A DNA stretch of 64,000 nucleotides. Source: Polymorphospora lycopeni (GTDB lineage Bacteria > Actinomycetota > Actinomycetes > Mycobacteriales > Micromonosporaceae). Location of the stretch: contig NZ_JBCGDC010000031.1 of the NCBI RefSeq assembly GCF_042237075.1, forward strand, positions 1 through 64,000. Reading direction: 5' to 3'. Positions 52,501 through 61,286 of this stretch are shown here, one piece after another; position 1 is the first letter of the stretch; each line of letters opens with the position of its first letter. The notes beneath the pieces were generated by a model, which had not been told where the DNA came from, ran no database searches, and worked only from the letters and a program-made list of their open reading frames with translations. Position numbers and translations under genes: made by a program.

Positions 52501-55500
52501 GGCGGGCACCGGTCCCGGCCGCCACCTTGCCGCCGCGGTGACCGTGGCGACCGGCACGGCTGACCGGTGGCCACCGGCCGACCTGGACGACTGGCTCGCC
52601 GAGCGGCTGCCGGCACACATGCGTTGCGAGACCGTGCTGGTGTGGCCGTCGCTGCCGCTTACCGGCAACGGCAAAGTGGACCGCACAGCGGTCCGGAAAG
52701 CCCTCACCCGGGAGGCGGAACAACGGCGCACGGGCCGCGAGTTGGCCGAGCCACCACGCGGTGAGGTGGAGGAACTCGTCGCGGCGATCTGGGCCGAGTT
52801 GCTCGGTGTGTCGCCGGTGGGCCGCGACGACTCGTTCTTCGCCCTCGGCGGTGACTCGCTGCTCGCCACAGGGCTGCTGGTGCGGCTGCGGGCCGCGGGC
52901 GTGACCGGGGCCCGACTGGCGACTCTGTTCGCCAGCCCACGCCTTGCCGACTTCGCCGCCGACCTGCGGCTGGGCGCGGAGTCCGCCGCACAGGTGGTGG
53001 CCGCGGACCCGACGCACCGGCACGACCCGTTCCCGCCGACGGACGTACAGCGCGCCTATTTCCTGGGCCGGGACGACCGGCTGCCGCTGGGCGGGGTCGG
53101 CACCTGGCAGTACACCGAGTTCGACGGTGCGGACGTGGATCTGGACCGGATGCGGGCCGCGTGCCAGCGGCTGGTCGAGCGGCACGAGATGTTGCGCGCG
53201 GTGTTCGACGCCGACGGCAACCAGCGCATCCTCGCCGAGGTACCCCGGCTGGAGATCGACCTGGTCGACGTCGGTGACGCAGATCCGCAGGCGGCCTTGG
53301 CCGTGTTGCGGGCCGAGCGGTCGCACCGTCTGGTGGACCTGTCCCGGTGGCCGTTGTTCGATCTCGCCGCGGTCCGCTATCGCCGGGCCGGTCAGATCAG
53401 GACCCGGCTGGCGGTCGGGTTGGACTACATCATCTTCGACGCCTTGTCGATCATGACGTTGTACACCGAACTCGACCTGATCTACCGCCTGCCGGACGCC
53501 GAACTGCCGCCGATCGACGTGTCGTTTCGCGACTACCTGCTGCAGGTCGAACCGGATCCACAGATCGTGGAACGGGACCAGCGGTACTGGACCGAACGGC
53601 TGGCCGGGCTGCCGCCCGCACCGCAACTGCCGACCACCCGGCACCCCGCCGACGTCACGCGGCCCCGGTTCGGCCGCCGGCAGCACCTTGTGCCCGCCCG
53701 GCAGTGGACGGCGATCCGGGACCGCGCCCGCACATACGGGCTCACCCCGTCGACGGTGCTGCTCGCCGCGTACGCGGAGGTGCTCGGCGCCTGGAGTTCT
53801 CAGCGTGATCTGACGGTCACCCTGACCCTGTTCAACCGGCGCGACGTCCACCCGCACGTCTACCGGGTCCTCGGCGACTTCACCACCTTGTCGCTGGCCG
53901 ACTACCGGCCGGCGCCGGGTGGAACGTTCCTCGCCGACGTGACCGCCCTGCACCGGCGGATGGGCGCGGACCTGGACCACCGGGAGGTAAGCCCGTCGTG
54001 GTTGTTGCGCCAACTGGCCCGCACCACCGGCAACATGGACGCGATGCCGGTGGTCTTCACCAGTGCCATCGGGGTCGGCGACGGCGTGTCGATGGACCGG
54101 TCCGACGCTTTCCCGCAGCCGGTCTGGGGCATCTCGCAGTCGCCGCAGGTGTGCCTGGACAACCAGGTGCTGGAGTCCCGGTCGGGGCTGCTGGTCACAT
54201 GGGACTTCGTCGACGAGTTGTTCCTGCCCGGTGTGCTGGAGGCGATGTTCGCCGCGTACCTGGAGTTGCTCGACCGGCTCGCGGAGTCGGCGTGGGACCT
54301 GCCGCTGCCGCCGCTGCTGCCGGCCGGCCAGCGGGCGGTGCGGGATCGGGTCAACTCGACCGTGGCGCCGATCCCCCGGCGCCCGCTGCACGACGCGTTC
54401 TTCGCCGGCGCCGCCCGCGCGCCCGCGCGTACCGCACTGATCTGGCACGGCCCGGACGGGCCGGCGGCGATGACGCACGGCGAGGTACGCGACCGGGCGC
54501 TGCGGGTGGCGGGCGCTCTGGTCGGGCAGGGGGTGCGTCCGGGCGACGCGGTGGCCGTCACCCTGCCCAAGGGACCGGACCAGGTGGTGGCCGTACTCGG
54601 GGTGCTGGCCGCGGGTGCGGCGTACGTTCCGGTCGGAGTGGAGCAGCCGCGCCAGCGCCGGCACCGGATCTACCGCGAAGCGGGTGCGGTCGCGGTCCTC
54701 GCCCGCCCCGGCGGTGATGCCGGCGGACTGCCGCTGCTGGACCCGGCCACCGCGACGACCGCGACGCCGCTGGCGGAGCCGGTGCCGGTCGACCCCGACG
54801 AGACGGCGTACGTGATCTTCACTTCGGGCTCGACCGGGACCCCGAAGGGCGTCGAGGTCAGCCACGACGCGGCGGCCAACACCTGCGCGGACGTGACCGC
54901 CCGGTTCGGTGTCGGCCCCACCGACCGGGTGCTGGCGCTGTCCGCGCTGGACTTCGACCTGTCGGTGTACGACATCTTCGGGGTGCTGGGCGCCGGCGGT
55001 GCGCTGGTGCTTCCCGGCGAGGACGAGCGCCGCGACGCGCCCCGCTGGCTCCGCCTGGTCGACCAGCACGGCGTGACGTTGTGGAACACGGTGCCGACGC
55101 TGCTGGACATGCTGCTGGTGGCGGCCGAGCCGGGGCCGCTGCCGACAGGTCTGCGGCTGGCGCTGGTCTCCGGCGACTGGGTCGGGCTGGATCTTCCCGG
55201 CCGCCTGCGGGCCGCCACGGCGTGGCGGGAGGGTGGGCCGTGCCGGCTGGTGGCGCTCGGCGGCGCGACCGAGGCTGCCATCTGGTCGAACGCGCTGGAG
55301 GTCGCCGAGGTACCGGCGCACTGGCGTTCGGTGCCGTACGGATTCCCGCTGGCGAACCAGGCGTACCGGGTCGTCGACGGGGCCGGCCGGGACCGGCCGG
55401 ACTGGGTGCCGGGCGAGTTGTGGATCGGCGGGCGCGGGGTGGCGCGCGGCTACCGCGGCGACGTGGGCCGTACCGCCGCGAAGTTCGTCACCGACGCCAC

Positions 55501-56173
55501 CGGCCGCTGGTACCGCACCGGGGACATCGGCCGGTACTGGCCGGACGGCACCCTGGAGTTCCTGGGCCGTGCCGACCACCAGGTGAAGATCGGCGGGCAC
55601 CGGCTGGAACTCGGCGAGATCGAGGCGGCGTTCGAGGCGTACCCGCCGGTCGGACGGGCGGTGGTCGTCGCCATCGGCGAGCGCCACGCCCGCCGGCTGC
55701 ACGCGTTCGTGGAGGCGGACGCCGCCGCGCCGGACGATGTCGTGGCCGCTCTGCGGCCGTTCCTCGCCGAGCGGTTGCCGGCGTACGCCGTACCGGCGCG
55801 CATCGGTGTGGTCGACGCGCTGCCGCTGACCGCCAACGGCAAGGTCGACCGGGCCGCGTTGCAGGCCCGGGTGGCACAGGCGGACGACGCGACGCAGGGC
55901 AGTCCTCCGGTGGGCGAGGTCGAGTCCGCGGTGGCCGCGCTCTGGCAGGAGTTGCTGGGCGCCGCGGTGACGAGCCGGGAGGCGAACTTCTTCGCTCTGG
56001 GCGGTGACAGCGTCACCGCGCTGCGGCTGATCGCCATGTTGCGGCAACGGTTCGGCGTGGAGGTGCCGATCCGGCGGTTCCTGACCGCGGCGACGGTGGC
56101 CGACCTGGCGGCCGAGATGGAAAGTGCCGGCACCGACCTTAATGAAAACGAGTACGATTTCGGATTGCTATGA
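49502..56173 (+). CDS. NRPS: ArCP-Cy-A-PCP-Cy-A-PCP, loads salicylate and two cysteines
   Basis: Order in 2223 residues: aryl carrier (20-92; GLDSL with Ser54); Cy1 (~115-555; DMLAADALS, Asp249/Asp254/Ser257); A1 (~565-1060; A3 near 716; code D-L-Y-N-L-G-L-I-H, cysteine-like); PCP (GGDS, Ser1119); Cy2 (~1165-1600; DYIIFDALS, Asp1308/Asp1313/Ser1316); A2 (~1610-2100; code D-L-Y-N-L-S-L-I-W, the standard cysteine code); PCP (Ser2170); acidic tail NENEYDFGLL, a candidate docking motif for the TubC-type domain of the other NRPS. No methyltransferase or epimerase insert is seen. It should build hydroxyphenyl-thiazoline-thiazoline. The GTG overlaps the tautomerase stop; its own stop overlaps the ABC gene start. 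Confidence 0.96.
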   Translation: MTVTRPVSPGAAPRRRNATGPDPATVRAEVAAALGVAADELTAEADLFGLGLDSLALIRLVSRWRQAGHQVTFEQLADEPTISGWLAVLTATTSTEPPATDAIPAPAAGPVGQVDPAAPFELATMQYAYWVGRQDGQPFGGVAAHFYVEFDGYGVEPGRLRTAMALLTARHGMLRARFDAEGRQRIGGGGPALVVHDLRDAGPAGSAQRLAALREHYTHRRMDVEHGEVLTVALSLLPDGATRLHVDLDMLAADALSMRILLNDLRRLYEEPAAALPPVTSSFPEYLVAHRQAGAAAHERAREWWQQRLDSLPGGPRLPLRPDAGRAGQPARSVRLHHWLDPQRKRALLERAAGHGVTSASALATAFAEVLGAFSDDRRFLLNLPLFAREPLVSDVDLLVGDFSSSVLLDVDTAAIVPFVERARRVQAGLRSAIDHGAYAGVEVLRDLSRRAGEAVLAPVVYTSALGLGEIYDAALQETFGAPSWIISQGPQVWLDAQVTELDQGLLLNWDVRLDVLVDGVAQAAFAAYRDLVEALVDGDDAWRRPVGALLPAAQIAERERVNATAVVRPPRCLHDGFFQHAATEPRRIALVDGARTVGYGELAGRAMRVHALLAAHGVRPGDPVVVTLPKGADQIAAVLGILAAGACYVPVSIDQPPRRRTHLHSLAGARVALTDTAHRDVVTAAGGVRPLTVTDADALAPRDPLTPAPDSLAYVLFTSGSTGDPKGVEMTHAAAMNTVAALNARFDVGPADRVLALSALEFDLSVYDTFGLLTAGGALVLVDEERRRDAAAWWQLVTTHRVTVWNTVPALLDMLLVAGHQTAGETPAPALRVVLLGGDWVGVDLPARLRALAPACRFVALGGMTEAAIHSTVFEVDRADPTWPSMPWGVPLDNVACRVVDTDGRDRPDWVTGELWMGGAGLADGYRGDPQRTAERFVTVEGRRWYRSGDLARYWPDGTLEFLGRADHQVKVRGHRIEPGEIEAALTSHPAVEQAVVVVAGTGPGRHLAAAVTVATGTADRWPPADLDDWLAERLPAHMRCETVLVWPSLPLTGNGKVDRTAVRKALTREAEQRRTGRELAEPPRGEVEELVAAIWAELLGVSPVGRDDSFFALGGDSLLATGLLVRLRAAGVTGARLATLFASPRLADFAADLRLGAESAAQVVAADPTHRHDPFPPTDVQRAYFLGRDDRLPLGGVGTWQYTEFDGADVDLDRMRAACQRLVERHEMLRAVFDADGNQRILAEVPRLEIDLVDVGDADPQAALAVLRAERSHRLVDLSRWPLFDLAAVRYRRAGQIRTRLAVGLDYIIFDALSIMTLYTELDLIYRLPDAELPPIDVSFRDYLLQVEPDPQIVERDQRYWTERLAGLPPAPQLPTTRHPADVTRPRFGRRQHLVPARQWTAIRDRARTYGLTPSTVLLAAYAEVLGAWSSQRDLTVTLTLFNRRDVHPHVYRVLGDFTTLSLADYRPAPGGTFLADVTALHRRMGADLDHREVSPSWLLRQLARTTGNMDAMPVVFTSAIGVGDGVSMDRSDAFPQPVWGISQSPQVCLDNQVLESRSGLLVTWDFVDELFLPGVLEAMFAAYLELLDRLAESAWDLPLPPLLPAGQRAVRDRVNSTVAPIPRRPLHDAFFAGAARAPARTALIWHGPDGPAAMTHGEVRDRALRVAGALVGQGVRPGDAVAVTLPKGPDQVVAVLGVLAAGAAYVPVGVEQPRQRRHRIYREAGAVAVLARPGGDAGGLPLLDPATATTATPLAEPVPVDPDETAYVIFTSGSTGTPKGVEVSHDAAANTCADVTARFGVGPTDRVLALSALDFDLSVYDIFGVLGAGGALVLPGEDERRDAPRWLRLVDQHGVTLWNTVPTLLDMLLVAAEPGPLPTGLRLALVSGDWVGLDLPGRLRAATAWREGGPCRLVALGGATEAAIWSNALEVAEVPAHWRSVPYGFPLANQAYRVVDGAGRDRPDWVPGELWIGGRGVARGYRGDVGRTAAKFVTDATGRWYRTGDIGRYWPDGTLEFLGRADHQVKIGGHRLELGEIEAAFEAYPPVGRAVVVAIGERHARRLHAFVEADAAAPDDVVAALRPFLAERLPAYAVPARIGVVDALPLTANGKVDRAALQARVAQADDATQGSPPVGEVESAVAALWQELLGAAVTSREANFFALGGDSVTALRLIAMLRQRFGVEVPIRRFLTAATVADLAAEMESAGTDLNENEYDFGLL

Positions 56174-57930
56174 CAGACACCGACGCACCCCGGCCCCTGA
56201 CAACGATCCTGGGCCCGATCCGAGGACAGCTCGCTGCCGCGATCGTGCTGCAGACCGCGGCCAGCGCCGCCGGCATCGGCATGCTCGTCGCGATGGCGGA
56301 GATCGGCAAACGACTGCTCGACCCCGCCGCCGACGGCACGGTGTGGGCCGTGGCGCTCGCCGGCGCCGGCGCCGCGCTGGCGAGCGTGTTGCTGGCCGCC
56401 GCCGCCAACGTGGTGACCCACCTGGCCGACACCGCGCTGCAGCTACGGCTGCGCCGTGGCCTCGCCGACCGGCTGGGAAGGGTGCCGCTGTCCTGGTACG
56501 GCGGACGCGGATCGGGCCAGGTGAAGAAAGTCGTCCACGACGACGTGCAGGCTATGCACTACCTGGTGGCACACACCGTGCTCGACGTGACCTCCGTCGT
56601 CGTCGCCCCGGTGGCGGCCCTGACGTACCTGGCCACGGTCGACTGGCGGCTGGCGCTGGTCTGCACACTGCCGCTGGCCGCCGGCGCGGCCCTGTTCCGG
56701 CACGCGATGGCCGGAGCGGGTCCGAAGATGGCCGCGTACGGCCGCGCCGCCAGGGAGATCAACAGTGCGGCGGTGGAGTTCGTCGACGGCATCGCCGTGC
56801 TCAAGACGTTCGGTCGGGCCGGCGCGGCACACCGACGATTTCGTGAGGCGGCCGACGCGTTCAGTGACTTCTTCGCCCGGTGGGCGGCCGGCACCACGGC
56901 GGTCACCACCACCTCGCAGCTGGTCGTCACCGCCCCGGTGGTTCTGCTGGTGGTTCTCGCGAGCGGCCTGCCCGCCGCCGTCGCGGGCTGGATCCCGCCC
57001 TCGGCGCTGGTGGCGTTCATTCTCCTCGCCCCCGCCGTGGCCGCACCGGTCGCCGGCATCGGCACCCGCGTCCAGGCGCTGCGCACCGGACTGACCGCCG
57101 CCGGCGACGTCGCGGCACTGCTGGACGAGCCGGCCGACTCCCGCCGCATTGAACCGGTGCAACCGGTGGGAACCACCGTACGGCTCGACGACGTCGGGTT
57201 CTCCTACGACGGAACCTCCCGCGTGCTGGAAGGCGTGAACCTGGAACTCGCCCCCGGCACGGTGACGGCCCTGGTCGGGCCGTCCGGAGCCGGCAAGACC
57301 ACGGTGGCACGGCTGATCGCCGGGCTCCACGAGCCCACCACCGGCACCGTCACCGTCGGTGGGGCCGACATCGGTGACCTCGACCCCGCGCTGCTGCACC
57401 GCACCGTCGGCTTCGTCCTGCAGGAGGTGATCCTCCTGCGCACCAGCATCGCCGACAACATCGCCCTGGCCAGGCCGCACGCGACCCGAGCCGAGATCGA
57501 GGCCGCCGCCCGGGCGGCGCAGATACACGACCGGATAGCGGCCCAGCCCGGCGGCTACGACGCCGTCGTCGGTGTCGACGTGTCGCTGTCCGGCGGCGAG
57601 GCGCAGCGGCTGTCCATCGCCCGGGCGCTGCTGGCCGACGCGCCCGTCATGGTCCTCGACGAGGCGACCGCGTACGCCGACCCGCACGCCGAGGCGCAGA
57701 TCCAGCGGGCCCTGTCCGCCCTCGCGGCCGGCCGCACCCTGCTCGTGATCGCACACCGGCTGGCCAGCGTCCGCACCGCCGACCAGATCGTCGTACTCGA
57801 CCACGGGCGGGTCGTCGAGCGGGGGCGCCACGACGACCTGCTCGCCGCCGACGGCCGGTATGCACGCATGTGGCGGGCCCAGGAAACCATCACCCCGGTC
57901 GCGGCCGGCGGCAAGAAGGAGGCGCCGTGA
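56170..57930 (+). CDS. ABC half-transporter 1 (YbtP/IrtA-like pair)
   Basis: The 586-residue protein has six hydrophobic helices in the first ~310 residues (AAAIVLQTAASAAGIGMLVAMA, VALAGAGAALASVLLAAAANVV, LVVTAPVVLLVVLASGLPAAV). An ATPase follows: GPSGAGKTTVARLIAGL (Walker A), LSGGEAQRLSIARALLADAPVMVLDEATAYAD (signature, Walker B). Paired half-transporters of this type import yersiniabactin and carboxymycobactin (YbtPQ, IrtAB) despite having an exporter fold. ATGA overlap with the NRPS and GTGA with its partner show one operon, so it is likely the dedicated metallophore transporter; direction cannot be read from sequence. Confidence 0.9.
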   Translation: MTDTDAPRPLTTILGPIRGQLAAAIVLQTAASAAGIGMLVAMAEIGKRLLDPAADGTVWAVALAGAGAALASVLLAAAANVVTHLADTALQLRLRRGLADRLGRVPLSWYGGRGSGQVKKVVHDDVQAMHYLVAHTVLDVTSVVVAPVAALTYLATVDWRLALVCTLPLAAGAALFRHAMAGAGPKMAAYGRAAREINSAAVEFVDGIAVLKTFGRAGAAHRRFREAADAFSDFFARWAAGTTAVTTTSQLVVTAPVVLLVVLASGLPAAVAGWIPPSALVAFILLAPAVAAPVAGIGTRVQALRTGLTAAGDVAALLDEPADSRRIEPVQPVGTTVRLDDVGFSYDGTSRVLEGVNLELAPGTVTALVGPSGAGKTTVARLIAGLHEPTTGTVTVGGADIGDLDPALLHRTVGFVLQEVILLRTSIADNIALARPHATRAEIEAAARAAQIHDRIAAQPGGYDAVVGVDVSLSGGEAQRLSIARALLADAPVMVLDEATAYADPHAEAQIQRALSALAAGRTLLVIAHRLASVRTADQIVVLDHGRVVERGRHDDLLAADGRYARMWRAQETITPVAAGGKKEAP

Positions 57931-59654
57931 TCAGGAGTCTGGCCACGGCGCTGGGCCCCGCGTCCGCCGCCCCGCTGCGCCGGCTGCTCGCCCTCCTGGC
58001 CGCCGCCGCGGCCGCCCAGGGGACCGCGTACGCCCTGCTGGTGCCTCTGATCCAGAACCTGCTCGGCGACCGGCCGGCGGCGGCGCTGCCCTGGCTGGCC
58101 TGGTTCGCCGCCGCGACCGCCGGCTATGCGGCACTGACCTGGTGGGCGCAGAATCTCGCCTTCGGCCTCGGACAGGACGTGGCCCGGGTGCTGCACGACC
58201 GGCTCGGCGAGAAGGTCATCGGGTTGCCGCTGGGATGGTTCACCCCGGCACGTACCGGCGAGCTCAGCCGGCTGGCCAGCCAGAGCGTCCTGCAACTGAT
58301 GAACGTTCCGGCGCATCTGCTGCGGCCGGTCGTCACCGCCACGGTGACCCCGTTGGTGGTCGCGTCGGTCCTGCTCGTCGTGGAGCCGCGGCTCGGCGCG
58401 GCCGTCGCCGTCGCCGCACCGCTGCTGGCGCTCACCCTGTGGTGGAGCAACCGGGCGGTGGCAAGCGCCGACGCCGCGCGGCACCACGTCATGGACGACG
58501 CGGCGGCCCGGATCGTCGAGTTCGCGAAGTCCCAGCCGCTGCTGCGGGCGTACGGCAGGACGGCACGGGAACACCGCCTCCTCGACGACGCCCTGACGGC
58601 GCAGGGGCGGGCGGACCGCGCCCTGCTGCACCGCGTGGTTCCCGGACTGGTGGCGTTCGGCTTCGCGGTCCGGGCGCTGCTCGGGACGGTCCTGCTGCTC
58701 GGGGTCCACCTGGCGCTCGGCGGCGACCTCGATGCGGCGACGCTGGTCGCCGTGCTGGTCCTGGCCGTACGGTTCACCGAGCCGCTGGCCACCGCGGCCG
58801 AACTCGGTGCCTCGCTGCGCATGGCCGCCGGCAACCTGGCCGGGGTCAACCGGGTGCTGGACGCCGCGACGCTGCCCGAGCCGGTCCGGCCCCAAAGGCC
58901 GGAGACCACGGAGGTCGTCTTCGACGATGTGCGGTTCGGCTACGACGACCGCCCGGTGCTGCGCGGGGTCGGTTTCACCCTTCCCGAGAAGAGCATGACC
59001 GCCCTGGTCGGCCCGTCCGGTGCGGGCAAGACCACCGTGGCCCGCCTGCTCGCCCGGTTCTGGGATGTCCAGGCCGGTGCGGTCCGCATCGGCGGTGTCG
59101 ACGTGCGTGACATCGCCGGCGCGGACCTGTCCGCCCGCGTCTCGTTCGTGTTCCAGGACGTGTACCTGTTCGACGGCACCCTGGCCGACAACATCCGCCT
59201 CGGCCGGCCCGACGCCACCGACGACGAGGTCCGGGAGGCCGCCGGCCGGGCCGGCCTCGACGACGTCCTCGCCGCGCTACCCGCCGGCCTGCGCACGCCG
59301 GTGGGTGAGGGCGGCACCGCCCTGTCCGGCGGCCAGCGGCAGCGGGTGTCGATCGCCCGGGCGCTGCTCAAGCGGGCTCCCATCGTCGTACTCGACGAGG
59401 CGACGGCGTCGCTCGATCCGGAGGCCGACGCGGCGGTACAGACGGCGGTGGCGGCCCTGGCCCGCCGGGCGACGCTGCTGGTGATCGCGCACCGCCTGCA
59501 GACCGTACGGGCCGCGGATCAGATCCTGGTGCTTTCCGACGGGCGCATCAGCGAGCGGGGAACCCACGCCGACCTCGCCGACGGCGCCGGGCTCTACGCG
59601 TCGTTCTGGCGGGAGCGGGCCGAGGCCGAGGGCTGGCGGCTGGTGGGAGGCTAA
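57927..59654 (+). CDS. ABC half-transporter 2 (YbtQ/IrtB-like pair)
   Basis: The partner of the preceding half-transporter has 575 residues. The membrane domain (LLALLAAAAAAQGTAYALLVPLIQNLL, VVASVLLVVEPRLGAAVAVAAPLLAL) is followed by an ATPase with GPSGAGKTTVARLLARF, VFQDVYLFDGTLADNIRLGRP, LSGGQRQRVSIARALLKRAPIVVLDEATASLD. Both ATPases of the pair keep the catalytic Glu, so both sites should be active. The GTG at 57927 has AAGGAG 6 bases upstream and overlaps the previous stop. It is the last gene of the DegT-tautomerase-NRPS-ABC operon and is followed by a strong terminator hairpin. Confidence 0.92.
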   Translation: MIRSLATALGPASAAPLRRLLALLAAAAAAQGTAYALLVPLIQNLLGDRPAAALPWLAWFAAATAGYAALTWWAQNLAFGLGQDVARVLHDRLGEKVIGLPLGWFTPARTGELSRLASQSVLQLMNVPAHLLRPVVTATVTPLVVASVLLVVEPRLGAAVAVAAPLLALTLWWSNRAVASADAARHHVMDDAAARIVEFAKSQPLLRAYGRTAREHRLLDDALTAQGRADRALLHRVVPGLVAFGFAVRALLGTVLLLGVHLALGGDLDAATLVAVLVLAVRFTEPLATAAELGASLRMAAGNLAGVNRVLDAATLPEPVRPQRPETTEVVFDDVRFGYDDRPVLRGVGFTLPEKSMTALVGPSGAGKTTVARLLARFWDVQAGAVRIGGVDVRDIAGADLSARVSFVFQDVYLFDGTLADNIRLGRPDATDDEVREAAGRAGLDDVLAALPAGLRTPVGEGGTALSGGQRQRVSIARALLKRAPIVVLDEATASLDPEADAAVQTAVAALARRATLLVIAHRLQTVRAADQILVLSDGRISERGTHADLADGAGLYASFWRERAEAEGWRLVGG

Positions 59655-59657
59655 TCC

Positions 59658-59693
59658 CCGGTGCCGCGCCCGGTCAGTCGGGCGCGGCACCGG
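59658..59693. terminator. Strong bidirectional hairpin terminator
   Basis: A perfect 15-bp inverted repeat (CCGGTGCCGCGCCCG / CGGGCGCGGCACCGG, loop GTCAGT) lies between the convergent ABC half-transporter and double-ATPase genes, starting 3 bases after the first stop. Its right arm lies in the last codons of the minus-strand gene. It marks the right-hand end of the NRPS operon. Confidence 0.8.
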
Positions 59694-61286
59694 TGGCGCC
59701 GACCAGGGCCCGGGTGACCGCGTGCCCGGGTGCGCGAAGCACGGCGGCGGTCGGTCCGGACTCCACCACCCGGCCGTTGTCGAGCACGACCACGGCATCC
59801 GCCCACCGTGCCACGGTGGCCAGGTCGTGGGTGATGAGCACGACGGTGAGCCCCAGGTCGCGGCGCAACTCGGCGAGCAGGGCGAGCATCGCCTCGCCGG
59901 TGTGGACGTCGAGCGCGGAGGTCACCTCGTCGCAGACGAGGACACGTGGCCGGCAGGCCAGCGCCCGGGCGAGGTTCACCCGCTGCCGCTCCCCGCCGGA
60001 GAGGCTGGCCGGCCGGCGGTCGACGTAGCCGGCCGGCAGGTGCACCCGGGCAAGCAGATTGGTGGCCTCTGCACTGGCTTGTGGGACGGGCAGCCCGCGC
60101 AGGTGCCGCAGCGGGCGGAGCAGGGCCTGGCCGACGGTTTCCCTGGGGTTGAGGGCTGCGACGCTGTCCTGGGCGACGAGTTGAAGGTCTCGACGGTGGG
60201 CCGCGGTGCGGTCGCCGGTCGCGCGGGCCACCGGCTGGCCGTGCAGTGTCACGGTCCCCCGGTACGGGTGCAGACCGACCAGGCACCGGGCGAGTGTCGA
60301 CTTGCCGGACCCGGACGGTCCGACGACGGCCAGACACTCCCGCTCCCGTGCGGTGAAGGACACGGCGGTGAGTACGGTCCGCCGGCCGTACGTGGCGCAG
60401 ACTCCGGCGGCCGACAGCGCGGCGTCGACGGGGACGCGGACGGCGGTGGCGGTCTTCGGCGGACGTCGCGGGGCCAGGATCCGCGCCGGAGGACCGCTGG
60501 CCACCGTGCGCCCGGCCTCCAGGATCACCACCTCGTCGCTGACCGGACGCACGAGGTCCGGGTCGTGGCTGATCAGGACGGTCGCGTGCCGGCCNTGGCC
60601 ACCGTGCGCCCGGCCTCCAGGATCACCACCTCGTCGCTGACCGGACGCACGAGGTCCGGGTCGTGGCTGATCAGGACGGTCGCGTGCCGGCCGACCAGCG
60701 ACCCGATCAGGTCGCGTACGCCGCGGGCAAGGACGGCGTCGAGGCCGGCGGTCGGTTCGTCGAGGACCAGCAGCTCCGGGTCTGCTGCCAGGGCGACGGC
60801 GAACGCGACGCGCTGCGCCTGGCCGCCGGAGATCTGGTGCGGGTGGCGGCGCAGGAACGCCCGGTCGGTGGGCAGGTGGACGAGATCGAGCAGCCGGGTG
60901 AGCTGTTCGGCGCGTTCGGTTCGGGACAACCGTCCGTGCCCGGAGAGGGCCTCGGCCAGAAGACTCGCCAACCGCCGGGCCGGGTTGAGTGTGGCGGCGG
61001 CGTCCTGCGGCAGGTAGGCGATGCGGCCGCGCCGCAGCGTGGCCGCGCCCGTGGCGGTGAAGGGATCATGGCCGGCGACGTGTACGGTGCCGGCGCGCCG
61101 GGCCAGCCCGGGCCGCAGGTGGCCGAGCAGGGTCAGCGCGGTGGTCGTCTTGCCGGATCCGGATCGTCCCATCAGCGCGACGACCTGTCCGCCGGTGACG
61201 CTCAGGTCCACGCCGGCCACCGTGGGCGGGCCACCGGTGACCGGGCCGACGACGAGCCCTTCGATGCGGGCCAGTGGTGTGCTCAC
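59674..61286 (-). CDS. Fused double ABC ATPase of a Dpp/Opp-type importer (frame broken by an assembly artefact)
   Basis: Two complete ATPases lie in one polypeptide. The N-terminal half has GRSGSGKTTTALTLLGHL, ISGGQAQRVAFAVALAADPELLVLDEPTAGLD. The C-terminal half has GPSGSGKSTLARCLVGLHP, LSGGERQRVNLARALACRPRVLVCDEVTSALD. This is a DppD-DppF fusion. The frame breaks at N60595, where 97 bases are exactly duplicated; removing 98 bases restores a single frame of about 504 residues. The start GTG at 61286 overlaps the permease stop (GTGA). It powers the importer encoded by the genes to its right (61283-64000). The position next to the metallophore genes suggests uptake of the same or a related ligand; this is inference. 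Confidence 0.85.
60498..60692. repeat. Exact 97-bp tandem duplication split by one N: probable unmerged contig overlap
   Basis: Bases 60498-60594 and 60596-60692 are identical and are separated by a single N. The copies encode the same segment of the double ATPase (the region around the first HDPDLV motif to EAGRTVA). An exact repeat joined by one N, which also breaks a conserved gene, is best read as overlapping contig ends not merged during scaffolding. Confidence 0.9.

Noticed and set aside
51152..56047. Long open frame antisense to the 2223-residue NRPS
   Set aside because: It is a shadow of the NRPS caused by G/C third-position bias; it has no motifs, no ribosome site and an Arg/Gly/Pro-rich composition.
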